Part shown: in pieces, positions 45,032 through 56,799 of the stretch
Position numbering within the stretch: position 1 is the stretch's first letter
Layout of the letters: the number at the start of each line of letters is the position of its first letter
Assembly (NCBI GenBank): GCA_025267735.1
Contig: CM046293.1
Coordinates: 11,308,560 to 11,372,559, forward strand
Reading direction: 5' to 3'
Length of the DNA stretch: 64,000 nucleotides
From: Mactra quadrangularis
Taxonomy: Eukaryota; Mollusca; Bivalvia; Venerida; Mactridae
Translations under genes and position numbers: made by a program
Notes under the pieces: model-generated
What the model was told of the DNA's origin: nothing
Databases searched by the model: none
The model's input: the letters and a program-made list of their open reading frames with translations, nothing else

Positions 45032-45249
45032 ACATACTATAAACACATGTTTCTTTACATATTAAAACTACTTAAAAGGTAAACAGATGTTTGTTTTTTG
45101 ACAAGTCTCTTTTCAGACAATTAACTGAATGACATCAAGTAGCACATTAAAATAACTAATTTTTTATGAATATCCTGGAAGTTTTAACACTTACTTCCAA
45201 ATCCTCAGCTTAACAATTGAGTCAAAGGGTAAAGTAAGTCAGACTTTTT

Positions 45250-45520
45250 TTGTTTGGTTTAATGCCATACAGCAATACTTTGTAAAGGTCATATCACGGT
45301 GGTCAGTCAACCTTCTCACTGTTTCTGGAAAGGCTATGTCTTTGGAATAAGCTGTTGTCCACTTAGTAGACCCATTCTTATGTGAGTGACTGACCACTGC
45401 CCTACATAATTAAGAATCATTGGTAGGAGAGAAAATGGCCATAGAAATAATTTCATGACTAAACTCAACTAAAGTGTGGCCGGCCCGGACACCAAACCAT
45501 GACCACTTGAGCAGTCAACT
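45250..45520 (-). mobile_element. SINE-A, reverse copy
   Basis: The tail side TTTGTTTGGTTTAATGCCAT and the body landmarks are clear. The tRNA head near 45490-45520 is eroded. Confidence 0.65.
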
Positions 45521-45834
45521 CCTACACCTACTTATCTCCTTATATCAGTTATGCTTCTCAATATACAGTTATACATCCAGATATATCAGTTATAAATCAA
45601 GTTATATCAGTTATAAATCTAGTTATATCAGTTATAAATCTAGTTATATCAGTTATAAATCTAGTTATACCAGTTATAAATCTAGTTATATCAGTTATAA
45701 ATCTAGTTATACCAGTTATAGATCTAGTTATTACAGTTATACATGTAGTTATAGCAGTTATAAATCAAGTTATATCAGTTATAAATCTTGTTATATCAGT
45801 TATAAATCTAGTTATATCAGTTATAAATCTAGTT

Positions 45835-46096
45835 AATCCCCCGTTTCGAAGAAGAGCGGGCTATACTGTTTTACCCTTGTCAGTCCATCCGTCTATCCGT
45901 CCATTACAAAATTTCCGTCACAGTTTTCTCAGCAACTATGACATGCAGCAGCCTAATACTTTGCATATTGCTTCATCCCATAGTCCCATGTGGTGTAAAG
46001 CCATTTCATGCTCCTTGCTCATCTACTTCCTGTTTGTCGCATATTTTTAGATTTTTGCGGGGGTATCACTAGTGAGCATTAGCTCACAGATTTACT
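45835..46096 (+). mobile_element. H1 copy 6 in the 21-bp array
   Basis: Full length with the start variant ATCCCCCGTTTCGAAGAAGA and the end GTGAGCATTAGCTCACAGAT TTAC, then T residues. The CGTTTCG variant is shared with copy 7. Confidence 0.8.
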
Positions 46097-46384
46097 TTTT
46101 TGTATCAGTTATACATCTAGTTATATCAGTTATATATCAGTTACACATCTAGTTATATCAGTTATACATCTAGTTATACCAGTTATAAATCTTGTTATAT
46201 CAGTTATAAATCTAGTTATATCAGTTATACATCTAGTTATATCAGTAATACATCTAGTTATACCAGTTATACATCTAGTTATATCAGTTATACATATAGT
46301 TATATCAATAATAAATCTAGTTATATCAGTTATAAATCAAGTTATATCAGTTATAAATCCTTATATCAATTTTAAATCTAGTTA

Positions 46385-46646
46385 AACCCTCGTTTCGAAG
46401 AAGAGGGGGGTATACTGTTTTGCCCTTGTCCGTCCATCCGTCCGTCCATTACAAAATTTCCGTCGCAGTTTTCTCAGCAACTATAACATGCAGCAGCCTA
46501 TTACTTTGCATATTGCTTCATCCCATAGTCCCATGTGGTGTAAAGCTATTTATGCTCCTTGCTCATCTACTTCCTGTTTGTCGCATATTTTTAGATTTTT
46601 TTTTTGGGGGGGGTATCACTAGTGAGCATTAGCTCACAGATTTACT
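46385..46646 (+). mobile_element. H1 copy 7 in the 21-bp array
   Basis: Full length, with start AACCCTCGTTTCGAAGAAGA, a T9G7 run before TATCACTAGT, and the usual 3' hairpin. It shares CGTTTCG with copy 6. Confidence 0.8.
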
Positions 46647-46859
46647 TTTTATATCAGTAATACATCTAGTTATATCAGTTATACATCTAGTTATATCAGT
46701 TATACATCTAGATATATCAGTTTTAAATCTTGTTATATCAGTTTTAAATCTAGTTATATCAGTTATACATCTAGTTATACCAGTTATAAATCTAGTTATA
46801 CCAGTTATAAATCTAGTTATATCAGTTATGCATCTAGTTATACCAGTTATAATTCTAGT

Positions 46860-46978
46860 TATACCCCCGCTTCAAAGATTAGGGGGGTATACTGTTTTAA
46901 CCTTGTCCGTGCTTCTGTTCGTCCGTGCGTCCGTCCGTTACAAAATTTCCGTCGCAGTTTTCTCAGCAACTATAACAT
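46860..46978 (+). mobile_element. H1 copy 8, truncated
   Basis: Only the first ~118 bases remain, ending at TCTCAGCAACTATAACAT and passing directly into 21-bp units. It carries GATTAG for GAAGAG and GTTTTAACCTTG, shared with copy 10. Confidence 0.8.
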
Positions 46979-47145
46979 AAATAATATAAATCTAGTTATA
47001 TCAGTTATAAATCTAGTTATGTCAGTTATAAAATCAAGTTATACTAGTTATAAATCTTGTTATATCAGTTATAAATCTAGTTATGTCAGTTATAAAATCA
47101 AGTTATACCAGTTATAAATCTTGTTATATCAGTAATAAATCTAGT

Positions 47146-47425
47146 TATACCCCCGCTTCGAAGAAGAGGGGGGTATACTGTTTTACCCTTGTCCGTGCGT
47201 GCGTCCGTCTGTCCGGCTGTCTGTCCGTCCGTTACAAAATTTCTGTCGCAGTTTTCTCAGCAACTATAACATGCAGCAGCCTTATACTTTGCATATTGCT
47301 TCATCCCATAGTCACATGTGGTGTAAAGCGATTTCATGCTCCTTGCTCATCTACTTCCTGTTTGTCGCATATTTTTAGATTTTTGCGGGGATATCATTAG
47401 TGAGCATCAGCTCACAGATTTACTT
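47146..47425 (+). mobile_element. H1 copy 9 in the 21-bp array
   Basis: Full length with consensus-like CCCCCGCTTCGAAGAAGAGG and the end GCATCAGCTCACAGATTTAC TTG, then TTATATCAG of the array. Confidence 0.8.
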
Positions 47426-47616
47426 GTTATATCAGTTTAAAATCTAGTTATATCAGTTATAAATCTTGTTATATCAGTTATAAATCTTGTTATATCAGTT
47501 ATACATCTAGTTATATCAGTTATAAATCTTGTTATATCAGTTATAAATCAAGTTATACTAGTTATAAATCAAGTTATATCAGTTATACATCTAGTTATAT
47601 CAGAAATAATTCTAGT

Positions 47617-47681
47617 TATACCCCCGCTTCGAAGATTAGGGGGGTATACTGTTTTAACCTTGTCCGTGCTTCCGTTCGTCC
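47617..47681 (+). mobile_element. H1 copy 10, truncated
   Basis: About 65 bases with GAAGATTAGGGGGGTATACT and GTTTTAACCTTGTCCGTGCT, then array sequence. The shared rare variants show it was copied together with copy 8. Confidence 0.8.
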
Positions 47682-48002
47682 AGATCTAGTTATATCGGTT
47701 ATAAATCTAGTTATACCAGTTATATCAGTTATACATCTTGTTATTACAGTTATATGGTTATTACAGTTATACATCTTGTTCTTACAATTATACACCTTGT
47801 TATTACAGTTATACATCTTGTTATTACAGTTATACATCTTGTTATTACAGTTATACATCTGGTTATTACAGTTATAAATCTAGTTATTATTTATAAATCT
47901 GGTTATTACAGTTATAAATCTGGTAATTACAGTTTATACATCTTGTTATAACAGTTTTAAATCTTTCTGTTACAAGTAAGTCGTCTTGTTATTTAGACAG
48001 GA

Positions 48003-48395
48003 TCATTTTCTTGTCAATCTTAGGTCCTGAAAGAGATACTGGTTTGATATTTGTCCAGACTGGCTATACTCTGTCAAGAAAATTTCAAAACCATGTACCT
48101 TCGGTTGCTCGAGTCTGAGAGCAATCATGAATGCAAGTCTTTGATTCATTTTACAAAGTTTTAATTCATAATTTGATTTTGATGTTTTTTTCAGGCTATT
48201 TGGAAACAGTGTGAGATCAGCAATGTGTGTGATGTCTATTTCTTGTACATTATATAATTCTGGCCTGCTCGTATTTAACAAGTCGTCTCGGACATTTTGT
48301 CCTTGAGATGTTTGTTGCCCAATTACATGTTTTAAAAAATGTGTTACTTTTCTATCAAACTGGGTACGACAAGAGCCAAATCCGAACAGGATTTA
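48003..48395 (-). CDS. Unrecognised 130-codon open frame
   Basis: The minus-strand frame is open from a TAA near 48396 to the TGA at 48003-48005. It begins ILFGFGSCRTQFDRKV, continues THFLKHVIGQQTSQGQNVRD, PELYNVQEIDITHIADLTL and RLAFMIALRLEQPKVHGFE, and ends LFQDLRLTRK. Composition is balanced and protein-like in a very AT-rich area. A start codon inside is possible only late (near 48281), so it may be an exon entered by splicing or part of a decayed mobile-element protein. It sits between two repeat arrays. I do not recognise it. Confidence 0.4.
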
Positions 48396-48479
48396 TTTGT
48401 TACTATGTACCGACCCAAATAAAATAGTGCAAAATTTCTGGGTGTGAATCAGAATGTCATGATGATTTTTAAAATCAAC

Positions 48480-50395
48480 ATTTCCTACTGTTCCTCCCAG
48501 ACATTTTTACTCTAATCGGTGTGAACCTTAATTTTGGTACGAAATTCTGTAACAAATGATAATGTTACGATTCATCCATGAACTTATACCATTAATTTTG
48601 AAATTGGATTTGTTCGTTTCTGAGCCTTACCTTGATTATGGTACGAAATTTCCTGGGAAGAATCGAAATTTTTCTATTACTTAATTTCCATACCTTTATT
48701 TGTGGTTCGAGATTTTCTGGGACCAATTGACATGTTTTTATTCGTCCTCGAATTTTTCGCACCATTTTGGAACTAATTTTCTGTGGGCGAATCGTAATAT
48801 TACTATTAATCACGGAACTTTTCGTACCATGAAAGACCCTGAAACGAATCGAAATGTCTATCCCAGAATCTTTCTTACTTGAATTTGGTACAAAACTTCC
48901 AGAGATGAATCGAAATGTGTCAATTTGTCGCAGAATTTACCCACTTTCTTAGGACGAATCGATGTTCTTGTTCGTCATCTAATTTTCTCACACATTAATT
49001 TTGGTACGAAATTTTCTGGGACGAATTAAAACATTTTTATTCTACCACAAACTTGCACCTTTAATTTGGCACGAAATTTCCTGGACGAATCCTCATACGT
49101 CTATTCATCGTGGAACTTGTACTATCATTTTAGTACTAAGTTCCTATTTCTCCCAGAATCTTGCAAAAATTAATGTGCGAGAAAATAGGTGGACGAATAT
49201 GAACCGATTCGTCCCAAGAAATTCACCTCGGGAACTCGTACCAAAATTATGGTGAAAAACAACGATTCGTCTTGGTGAATTTAATTTTCTACCAAGTAAG
49301 ATGTAAAAATTCGAGGATAAAAACGATCCTATTCGTCCCAGCTGGTTTCGTACCAAAAATTAAGGTGTGAAAATTCGATTTGTCCCAGGAAATTTTGTAC
49401 CAAAACTGGTAAGAAAGGACCTAGACACATTTCGATTCGAAGACTCGTACACAGATGATTGTACGAGAAGTTCGGTGATGAATGAAGCACAACGATTCTT
49501 CCACAAAATTCGTACTAGAAGGTGCGACAAATTTCGAGGACCTAGTCATCACGTATCTTGTACTATCGTTTTTGTACGAAAGTTACTTGGACGATTCGAA
49601 ATGTCGATTTCTCTTAGAATTATTCTAACCTTAATTCTGGGACAAATTGAACATTTTTATACGTCCTCAAAGATTTACTTTTATTTTGGTGCAAAACAAT
49701 CGTAATGTTCCTATTTATCACACAGAACTTGTGCCATCATTTTGGTACGAAATGTCTTTAGACAAAGAAATATCTGTCCCAGATCAATTTCCTACCCAAC
49801 TTCGGTACAAAATTTCCCTTTCGGAGCAGTATGATCTGGGTTCTGTTGCATCGTAAAACCCAAACAAACAAAACAATCCTGAACGAATCGATACGTTTTT
49901 ATTCGTCCTCTATCTCTCATTTTTGTGGACTAATCACAATGTTCTATTCATCACAGAACTTGGTAGCATCTTTCAAAAATAAAATTGGAGGACGAATAAA
50001 AACATTCGTCCTCTGGAACTTTCGTACCAAAATTATGGGGAAAAGAAACATCACGATTCGTCTTAATAAATTTCGTACCAAATGTAGATGCGAAAACTTT
50101 TAAGACGAATTAATACAATCATGTTCATCCCTGGAAATTTCGAACTAAAACTAAGATGTGAAAAGTCCGAGGACAAAACCCATTGATTCTACCCAGGAAA
50201 TTTTGTACCTAGGATAGATAACGATTCTTCCACAATAAATTCGTGCCAAAATGAAGGTTCGAAAGATTTCGAGGACGATAACAACAGATTCGTTCCAGGA
50301 ATGTACATACTAAGGTACGAAATTTTCTGGGACGAATCAAAACTATTTTTCCTCGAACATTACACCTTTAGTTTGGTACTTTATATTTATAGACG
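48480..50395. repeat. Degenerate ~60-bp repeat in both orientations
   Basis: Blocks of TTTTGGTACGAAATTTTCTG GGACGAAT and ATTCGTCCTCGAAnTTT dominate 48500-49150. The complements (ATTCGTCCCAGGAAATTT, GTACCAAAATTAAGGTG, GAAAATTCGAGGACGAA) dominate 49180-50290, with some of the first form again at 50310-50340. Spacing between like blocks is near 60 bases but loose. CGAAT/ATTCG pairs make local stems throughout. The frames inside are by-products. Confidence 0.7.
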
Positions 50396-50404
50396 TATCG
50401 CTAG

Positions 50405-53400
50405 ATATGCTCTATGGACATGTGCTCTATGGACATGTACATGTGCAAACAATGGTGACCTACTTCCGATTTTGGCCTCGGACAACCCGGAACGCCGCCC
50501 AGTCGGTAAGGATCAGGAACCCAGCGCGCTAGAACCACTTTGGGGGGCGAGTTACATATGCCACTTTGAGGGTCAGTTATCTGCCCTTGCCATGCAATAT
50601 AGTGCACACTATAGGTTATACGCTCTATATTTCTAGACGTGCATAATGTAAACATTGGTGACCTACTTCCGGTTTGGCGCTCGGACCCACCAGGGCAGAC
50701 GTGTTCAATGTAAACATTGGTGACCTACTTCCGGTTTGGCGCTCGGACCCACCAGGGCAGCACTACCAGTACGTATGTGTCAAGGATCCGGCATCCCACA
50801 CCAACTTTAGGGGCCAGTTATCTGCCCCTGCCATGCAGCATGGTACATACCATAGGCTATACGCTATGTATATATAGACATGTGCACAATGTAAACTTTG
50901 GTGACCTACTTCCGGTTTGGCGCTCGGACCCACCAGGGCAGCACTACCAGTACGTATGTGTCAAGGATCCGGCACCCCACACCATCTTTGGGGGTCAGTT
51001 ACCCGCCCTTGCTACTCACTCTATACGCTCTATAGACACTATTTATGGACATGTACATATGTAAACAATGGTGATCTACTTCCGGTTTTGGCGTCGGACC
51101 CAACCCGAAACGCCGCCCAGTCGGTATCGGTCACGATCCCATAGCGCTAGAAACACTTAAGGGGCGAGTTACACGCCCTTGCTACTCACTCTATACGCTC
51201 TATAGACACTATATGGACATGTATATATGTAAACAATGGTGACCTATTTCCGGTTCTGGCCTCGGACCCAACCCGGAACGCCGCCCAATCGGTATGGGTC
51301 ACGAACCCATCGCGCTAGAACCACATTGGGGGCGAGTTTCCCGCCCTTGCTACTCACTCAGTACGCTCTATAGACACTATATGGACATGTACATATGTAA
51401 ACAATGGTGACCTACTTCCGGTTTTGGCCTCTGAACTAACCTGGAACGCCGCCCAGTCGGTATGGGTCACGAACCCAGTGCGCTTGAACTACTTTGGGGG
51501 CGAGTTACATATGCCACTTTGGGGGTCAGTTAACTGCCCCTGCCATGCAATATTGTGAACCCATAGGCTATACGCTCTATACATATAGACATGTGCACAA
51601 TGTAAACATTGGTGACCTACTTCCGGTTTTGAACTCTGACCCACCAGGGCAGCACTGCCGGTAGGTATGTGTCAATGATCCGGCATCCCACCTCCCTTTT
51701 GGGGGCCATTTGTCTGCTCCGACATGCAACATTGTGCACACAATAGGCTATGCGCTATATATATAGACATGTGCACAATGGAAACATTGGTGACCTACTT
51801 TCGGTTCGGCACTAGGACCCACCAGGGCAGCACTACCGGTAGGTATGTGTCAAGGATTTGGAGTCAGTTACCCGCCCTTTATACTCACTCTAAACGCTCT
51901 ATAGACACTTTATGGACATGTACATATGTAAACAATGGTGATCTACTTCCCGTTTTGGCCTCGGACCCAACCCGGAACGCCGCCCAGTCGGTATTGGTCA
52001 CAATCCCAGAGCGCTAGAACCACTTTAGGGGCGAGTTACCGGCCTTTGCTTCTCACTCTATACGCTCTATAGACACTATTTGGACATGTACATTTGTAAA
52101 CATTGGTGATCTACTTCCGGTTTTGGCCTCGGACCCAACCCGGAATGCCGCCCAGTCGGTATGGATCACGATCCTAGAACGCTAGAACCACGTTAGGGAC
52201 GAGTTACCCGCCCTTGCTACTCACTCTATACGCTCTAAAGACATTTGGACATGTACATATGTTAACAATTGTGACCTACTTCCGGATTAGGCCGCGGACC
52301 CAACCCGGAACGCCGCCCCGTCGGTTTGGGTCACGAACCCAGCGCGCTAGAACCACTTTTGAGGCGAGTTACCCGCCCTTGCTACTCACTCTATGCGCTC
52401 TTTAGGCACTATATGGACATGTACATATGTAAACAATGGTGACCTACTTCCGATTTTGGCCTCGGACCCAACCCGGAACGCCGCCCAGTCGGTATGGGTC
52501 ACGAACCCACCGCGCTAGAACCACTTTAGGGGCGAGTTACTTATGCCACTTTGGGGGTCAGTTATCTGCCCCTGCCATGCATTTGAGTGCACACCAAAGG
52601 CTATACGCTCTCTCTCTATATATATAGACAAGTGCACAATTTTAACATTGGTGACCTTCTTCCGGTTTGGTGCACGGACCCACCAGGGCAGCACTGCCGG
52701 TAGGTATGTGTCAAGGATCCGGCATCCCACACCCAATTTGGGGGCTAGTTATCTGCCCCTGCCATGCAACATGATGCACACCATAGGCTATACGCTATAT
52801 ACATAGACATGTGCACAATGTAAACCTTTGTGACCTACTTCCGGTTTGGCACTCGGACCCACCACGGCAGCACTACCGGTAGGTATGTGTCAAGGATCCG
52901 GCACCCCACACCCTCTTTGGGGGTCAGTTACCCGCGCTTGCTACTCACTCTATACGCTCTATAGACACTATATGGACATGTACATATGTAAACAATGGTG
53001 ATCTACTTCCGGTTATGGCCTCGGACCCAACCCGGAACGCCGCCCAGTCGGTATGGGTCACGATCCCAGAGCGCTGGAATCACTTTAGGGGCGAGTTACC
53101 CGCCCTTGCTACTCACTCTATACGCTCTACAGACAATATATGGACATGTACATATGTAAACAATGGTGACCAACTTCCGGTTTTGGCCTCGGACTCAACC
53201 CGGAACGCCGCCCAGTCGGTATGGGTCAAGAACCCAGAGCTCTAGAACCACTTTAAGGGCGAGTTACCCGCCCTAACAGTGGTGACCTAATTCCGGTTTT
53301 GGCCTCGGACACAACCCGAAACGCCGTCGCGACGATATGGGTCACGAACCCAGCGCGCTAGAACCACTTTGGGGGCGAGTTACCCGCCCTTGCTACTCAC

Positions 53401-54389
53401 TCTTTACGCTCTATAGACACTATATGGACATGTACATATGTAAACAATGGTGACCTACTTCCGGTTTTGGCCCTTTTGGGGCGAGTTACCCGCCCTTGCT
53501 ATTCACTCCATACGCTCTATAGACACTATTTGGACATGTACATATGTAAACAATGGTGACCTACTTCCGGTTTAGGCCTCGGACCCAACCCGGAATGCCG
53601 CCCCGTCGGTATGGGTCACGAACCCAGCGCGCTAGAACCACGTAAATATGTAAACAATGGTTTTGGCCTCGGACTCAGCCCGGATCGCCGCCCAGTCGGT
53701 TTGGGTCACGATCCCAGCGCGCTAGAACCACTCTTTTGGCGAGTTACCCGCCCTTGCTACTCACTCTATACGCTCTATATGGACATGTACATATGTAAAC
53801 AATGGTGACCTACTTTCGGTTTTGGCCTCGGACCCAACCCGAAACGCCGCCCAGTCGGTATGGGTCAAGAACCCAGCGCGCTAGAACCACTTTCGGGGCG
53901 GGTTACCCGCCCTTACTACTCACTCTATACGCTCTATAGACACTATATGGACATGTACATATGTAAACAATGGTGACCTACTTCCGATTTTGGCCTCGGA
54001 CCCAACCCAGAACGCCGCCCAGTCGGTATGGGTCACGAACCCAGCGCGCTAGAACCACTTTGGGGGCGAGTTATATATGCCACTTTGGGGGTCAGTTATC
54101 TGCCCCTGCCATGCAATATAGTGCACACCATAGGCTATACGCTATATATATATAGACATGTGCACAATGTAAACATTGGTGACCTACTTCCGGTTTGGCG
54201 TTCGGACCCACAAGGGCAACACTGCCGGTAGGTATGTGTCAATGATCCGGCACCCCACACCCTCTTGGGGGTCAGTTACCCGCGCTTGCTACTCACTCTA
54301 TACGCTTTATAGACACTATATATGGACATGTACATATGTAAACAATGGTGATCTACCTACGGTTTTGGCCTCGGACCCAACCCGGAACA
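50405..54389 (+). repeat. GC-rich ~170-bp satellite with two monomer classes
   Basis: About 25 units each carry AAACAATGGTGACCTACTTC CGG or AAACATTGGTGACCTACTTC CGG. Class A continues with TTTTGGCCTCGGACCCAACC CGGAACGCCGCCCAGTCGGT and GCGCGCTAGAACCACTTT, ending CCCGCCCTTGCTACTCACTC. Class B continues with TTTGGCGCTCGGACCCACCA GGGCAGCACTACCGGTAGGT and GGATCCGGCACCCCACACC, ending CTGCCCCTGCCATGCAA. Class A runs predominate, with single or paired B units inserted among them. Several units are truncated. The GC content contrasts sharply with both flanks. Confidence 0.9.
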
Positions 54390-54478
54390 CCTTCGACGAG
54401 ATCCCCCCGCAAGTCAACGATCAGCTCAAGGAATTCTTCGGGTCAGACGTCATCAGATTCTCAAGACTGGTTAGTAAG
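54386..54478 (+). CDS. Coding-like fragment at the satellite edge
   Basis: The last satellite unit breaks inside CCCGGAAC, and the sequence turns into a GC-balanced frame reading TFDEIPPQVNDQLKEFFGSD VIRFSRL, followed by CTG|GTTAGT, a plausible donor. Codon usage (GAC, ATC, CTC, AAG, TTC) is unlike the surroundings. No acceptor is visible at its left because the satellite abuts it. It could be an exon cut by satellite expansion or a captured gene piece. I do not recognise it. Confidence 0.4.
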
Positions 54479-54775
54479 ACATGGTTTGGTGGTCTACAAG
54501 AAGGCAGTACAGTAGGAAATGAAGTTCACGGACCCAAAATCTAAAGCTTTCAGCTTAAAAACAACGGCCCTTTTCATGGCCACATTTAACATAATGAAGA
54601 ATTCAATCTCTACTCATGTTAACCCCTGTACATATACAGGTGAAATTGCCAAAATCGGGACTCACTCAGTTCATATGTACTACTATAAAATATCATAAAA
54701 TATTCAAAGTATAAGTTTGCCTAAAGGTCTATAAACAATTTGGGCCACATTCCGATCAAGTACATGTGTTTTTAA

Positions 54776-54890
54776 GGTATCCGGACATTTGCCCCCCAGA
54801 GATTTGCCCCCCGGACATTTGCCCCTTTTTTCAACAGGGCGGACATTTGCCCCCTCAGTTTTTGATGGGCGGACATTTGTCCCCTCGTGT
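54776..54890 (+). repeat. GGACATTTGCCCCC short tandem repeat
   Basis: Four to five copies of (G/C)GGACATTTGCCCCC, with spacers of 10-20 bases, lie at 54781-54883. The minus strand reads GGGGGCAAATGTCC. Confidence 0.75.
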
Positions 54891-55059
54891 AGCATGTGTA
54901 AATAAAATGTTATCTAGCAATTTTTGGAGCCAGTACAAATATTCGTTTTTATAAAGTAAAACAAATATTCGAGGTACTTTTATGTATAATACTTCGGTCT
55001 ACGCTACCAGGGTTGACACAATGCTTTCTACTTTAACATTAGAATTATTATAGTTCAAA

Positions 55060-55330
55060 TATTGCGTGGCCACGTATTAGCTTCTAAACGTTATTGCGTG
55101 CGCACGTAATAGCTACTGCGTGGCCACGTAAAGTTATTTCGTGGCCATGTAAACGTTATTGCGTGCGCACGTAATAGCTACTGCGTTGCCACGTAAAGCT
55201 ATTACGTGGCCACGTAAACGTTATTGCGTGCGCACGTAATAGCTACTGCGTGGCCACGTAAAGCTATTAAGTGGCCTTGTAAACGTTATTGCGTGCGCAC
55301 GTAATAGCTACTGCGTGGCCACGTAATAGT
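55060..55330 (+). repeat. 65-bp tandem array of palindromes
   Basis: GCGTGCGCACGTAATAGCTA starts at 55096, 55161, 55226 and 55291, an exact 65-bp period. Each unit has the palindrome GTGCGCAC once and CGTGGCCACG twice, with mutated forms such as CGTGGCCATG and AGTGGCCTTG. AGCTATTACGT/ACGTAATAGCT flanks give longer imperfect palindromes. There is no coding capacity. Confidence 0.9.
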
Positions 55331-55570
55331 AGCGGTATTTTAAATATTTCTCCATGTCACCTCTATGCCACCGTAACTTTAAGCATATCTGAGCATATAA
55401 TGCTCAGCGACAAGGTGTGCTTTCTGATTGGTTTGTAATTTTTCTATTTCAGAGATAATGATGAGATTATTACAATGTACTTGTAACTTGTCCAGCTTCT
55501 TCATGTACAGAGCGAGAGTATATTTTCCGAATTTATCCTTTCACCACTGAAAACCAGTTTTTACTCTCGT

Positions 55571-56222
55571 TGTAGCGCCGTTAAACGTCGCAACGCCGCT
55601 AAACGTCGCAACTGACGTTAAACGTCGCAACACTAACGCTAAACGTCGCAACCGCCGCTAAACGTCGCAATCGCCCTGCCGTTAAACGTCGCAACGCTGA
55701 CGGTAAACGTCGCGAAAAAATCGACTACCGTTAAACGTCGCAACCTTGCTGCTAAACGTCGCACTTAGTAGGAAGGTATAGTATCGAGCCTAATCAACAC
55801 ACAAATATTACATAGGACAAATATGACTTCAAAGCAGCCACTCTTAGACTCATAGCAACCATCAACATATCCTTAGCAACCACCTCTTGGTCCATAGCAA
55901 CCACTCTTACACCTTATTCCAATAGCCTTAAGGCCAGAAGTATCCACTATACTGTCCATAGCAACCGATTTGAGTTCCATAGCAACCGTAATTGCACCTT
56001 TAATATCCATTTAAATATCAAATGGAATAACTCTCGCGGCCATAAACCTTATCTCAGTGTCTATTTTGATCATCTTCAGATCAACTTTCAAACTTGGTCA
56101 AGTTGAGTTAGATCTAGATAGGCAAGCGCTATAGAGACCTTATTCTTGCTTTATCGGTGTTGTGACGTTTAGCGGTGAGTGTAGCGCCGCTAAACGTCGC
56201 AACGCCGCTAAACGTCGCAATT
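55571..56222 (+). repeat. Left arm of giant foldback element
   Basis: It starts TGTAGCGCCGTTAAACGTCG and holds about nine TAAACGTCGCAA boxes at its outer end. A ~400-bp unique part with four CCATAGCAACC-type boxes follows, then more TAAACGTCGCAA boxes at the inner end. It is the inverse of 56800-57451. Confidence 0.9.
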
Positions 56223-56799
56223 GACAAATGTTTTTTGTATTTCGATGAATTGAAGATCATGTTTTATACTGGGTTATGCAGGCCTGGTCAAAGACATCAC
56301 AAGGCTCGGTTCCACGTTTATACAATTGACTTTTAGCATTTAAAAACAAGAGCTCATCAGAGAGTTCAGGACATAATGGATTGATTAGTATTCATAGACA
56401 TTTTTGTGGAAATTAGAACTGTGACAGCCATATCGCTCATCCAGGTAAATAATTAAGATAGTGATTATTATTAGAATATTTCATTACATTGTATTACCAA
56501 TATAAGGTTTAAGTTTCCAGGAATCAACGTCTTCATCATATACTATACTCATCCAATCTAGATATTAATTATAGGTTTGCAAATAGTTAACAGGGGTCAT
56601 TTATATCGACTTTCTTAATATACCCTTTTCTTTTAAGTACAAACTGTCATGTAAATGCATACATAGTGTCGAAAAGTGTGTTATGTAGTTTGATGAATTG
56701 ATGGTTTGAAACTGGATCGTGTAGGATAAACACACATAATTATATCTGTACAAATATGCCAGAAACAATTGTCCTAAGATCAAGTATGACGTTTAGCGT

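Larger units (their letters stand above)
45540..47990 (+). repeat. 21-bp minisatellite array invaded by H1 copies
   Basis: The unit is AGTTATATCAGTTATAAATC T, with variants ending ATCTTG or ATACATCTAG, and a GTTATTACAGTTATACATC variant at 47740-47950. It fills all space between five H1 copies (45835, 46385, 46860, 47146, 47617). Every copy starts after CTAGTTA, the same point of the unit, and full copies rejoin the array at TTATATCAG. Confidence 0.9.

Noticed and set aside
45474..45836. 120-codon YISYKSS-repeat protein
   Set aside because: It is a translation of the 21-bp minisatellite and has no independent support.
50401..54231. Many 60-120-codon frames
   Set aside because: All are by-products of the GC-rich satellite and recur from unit to unit in shifting frames.
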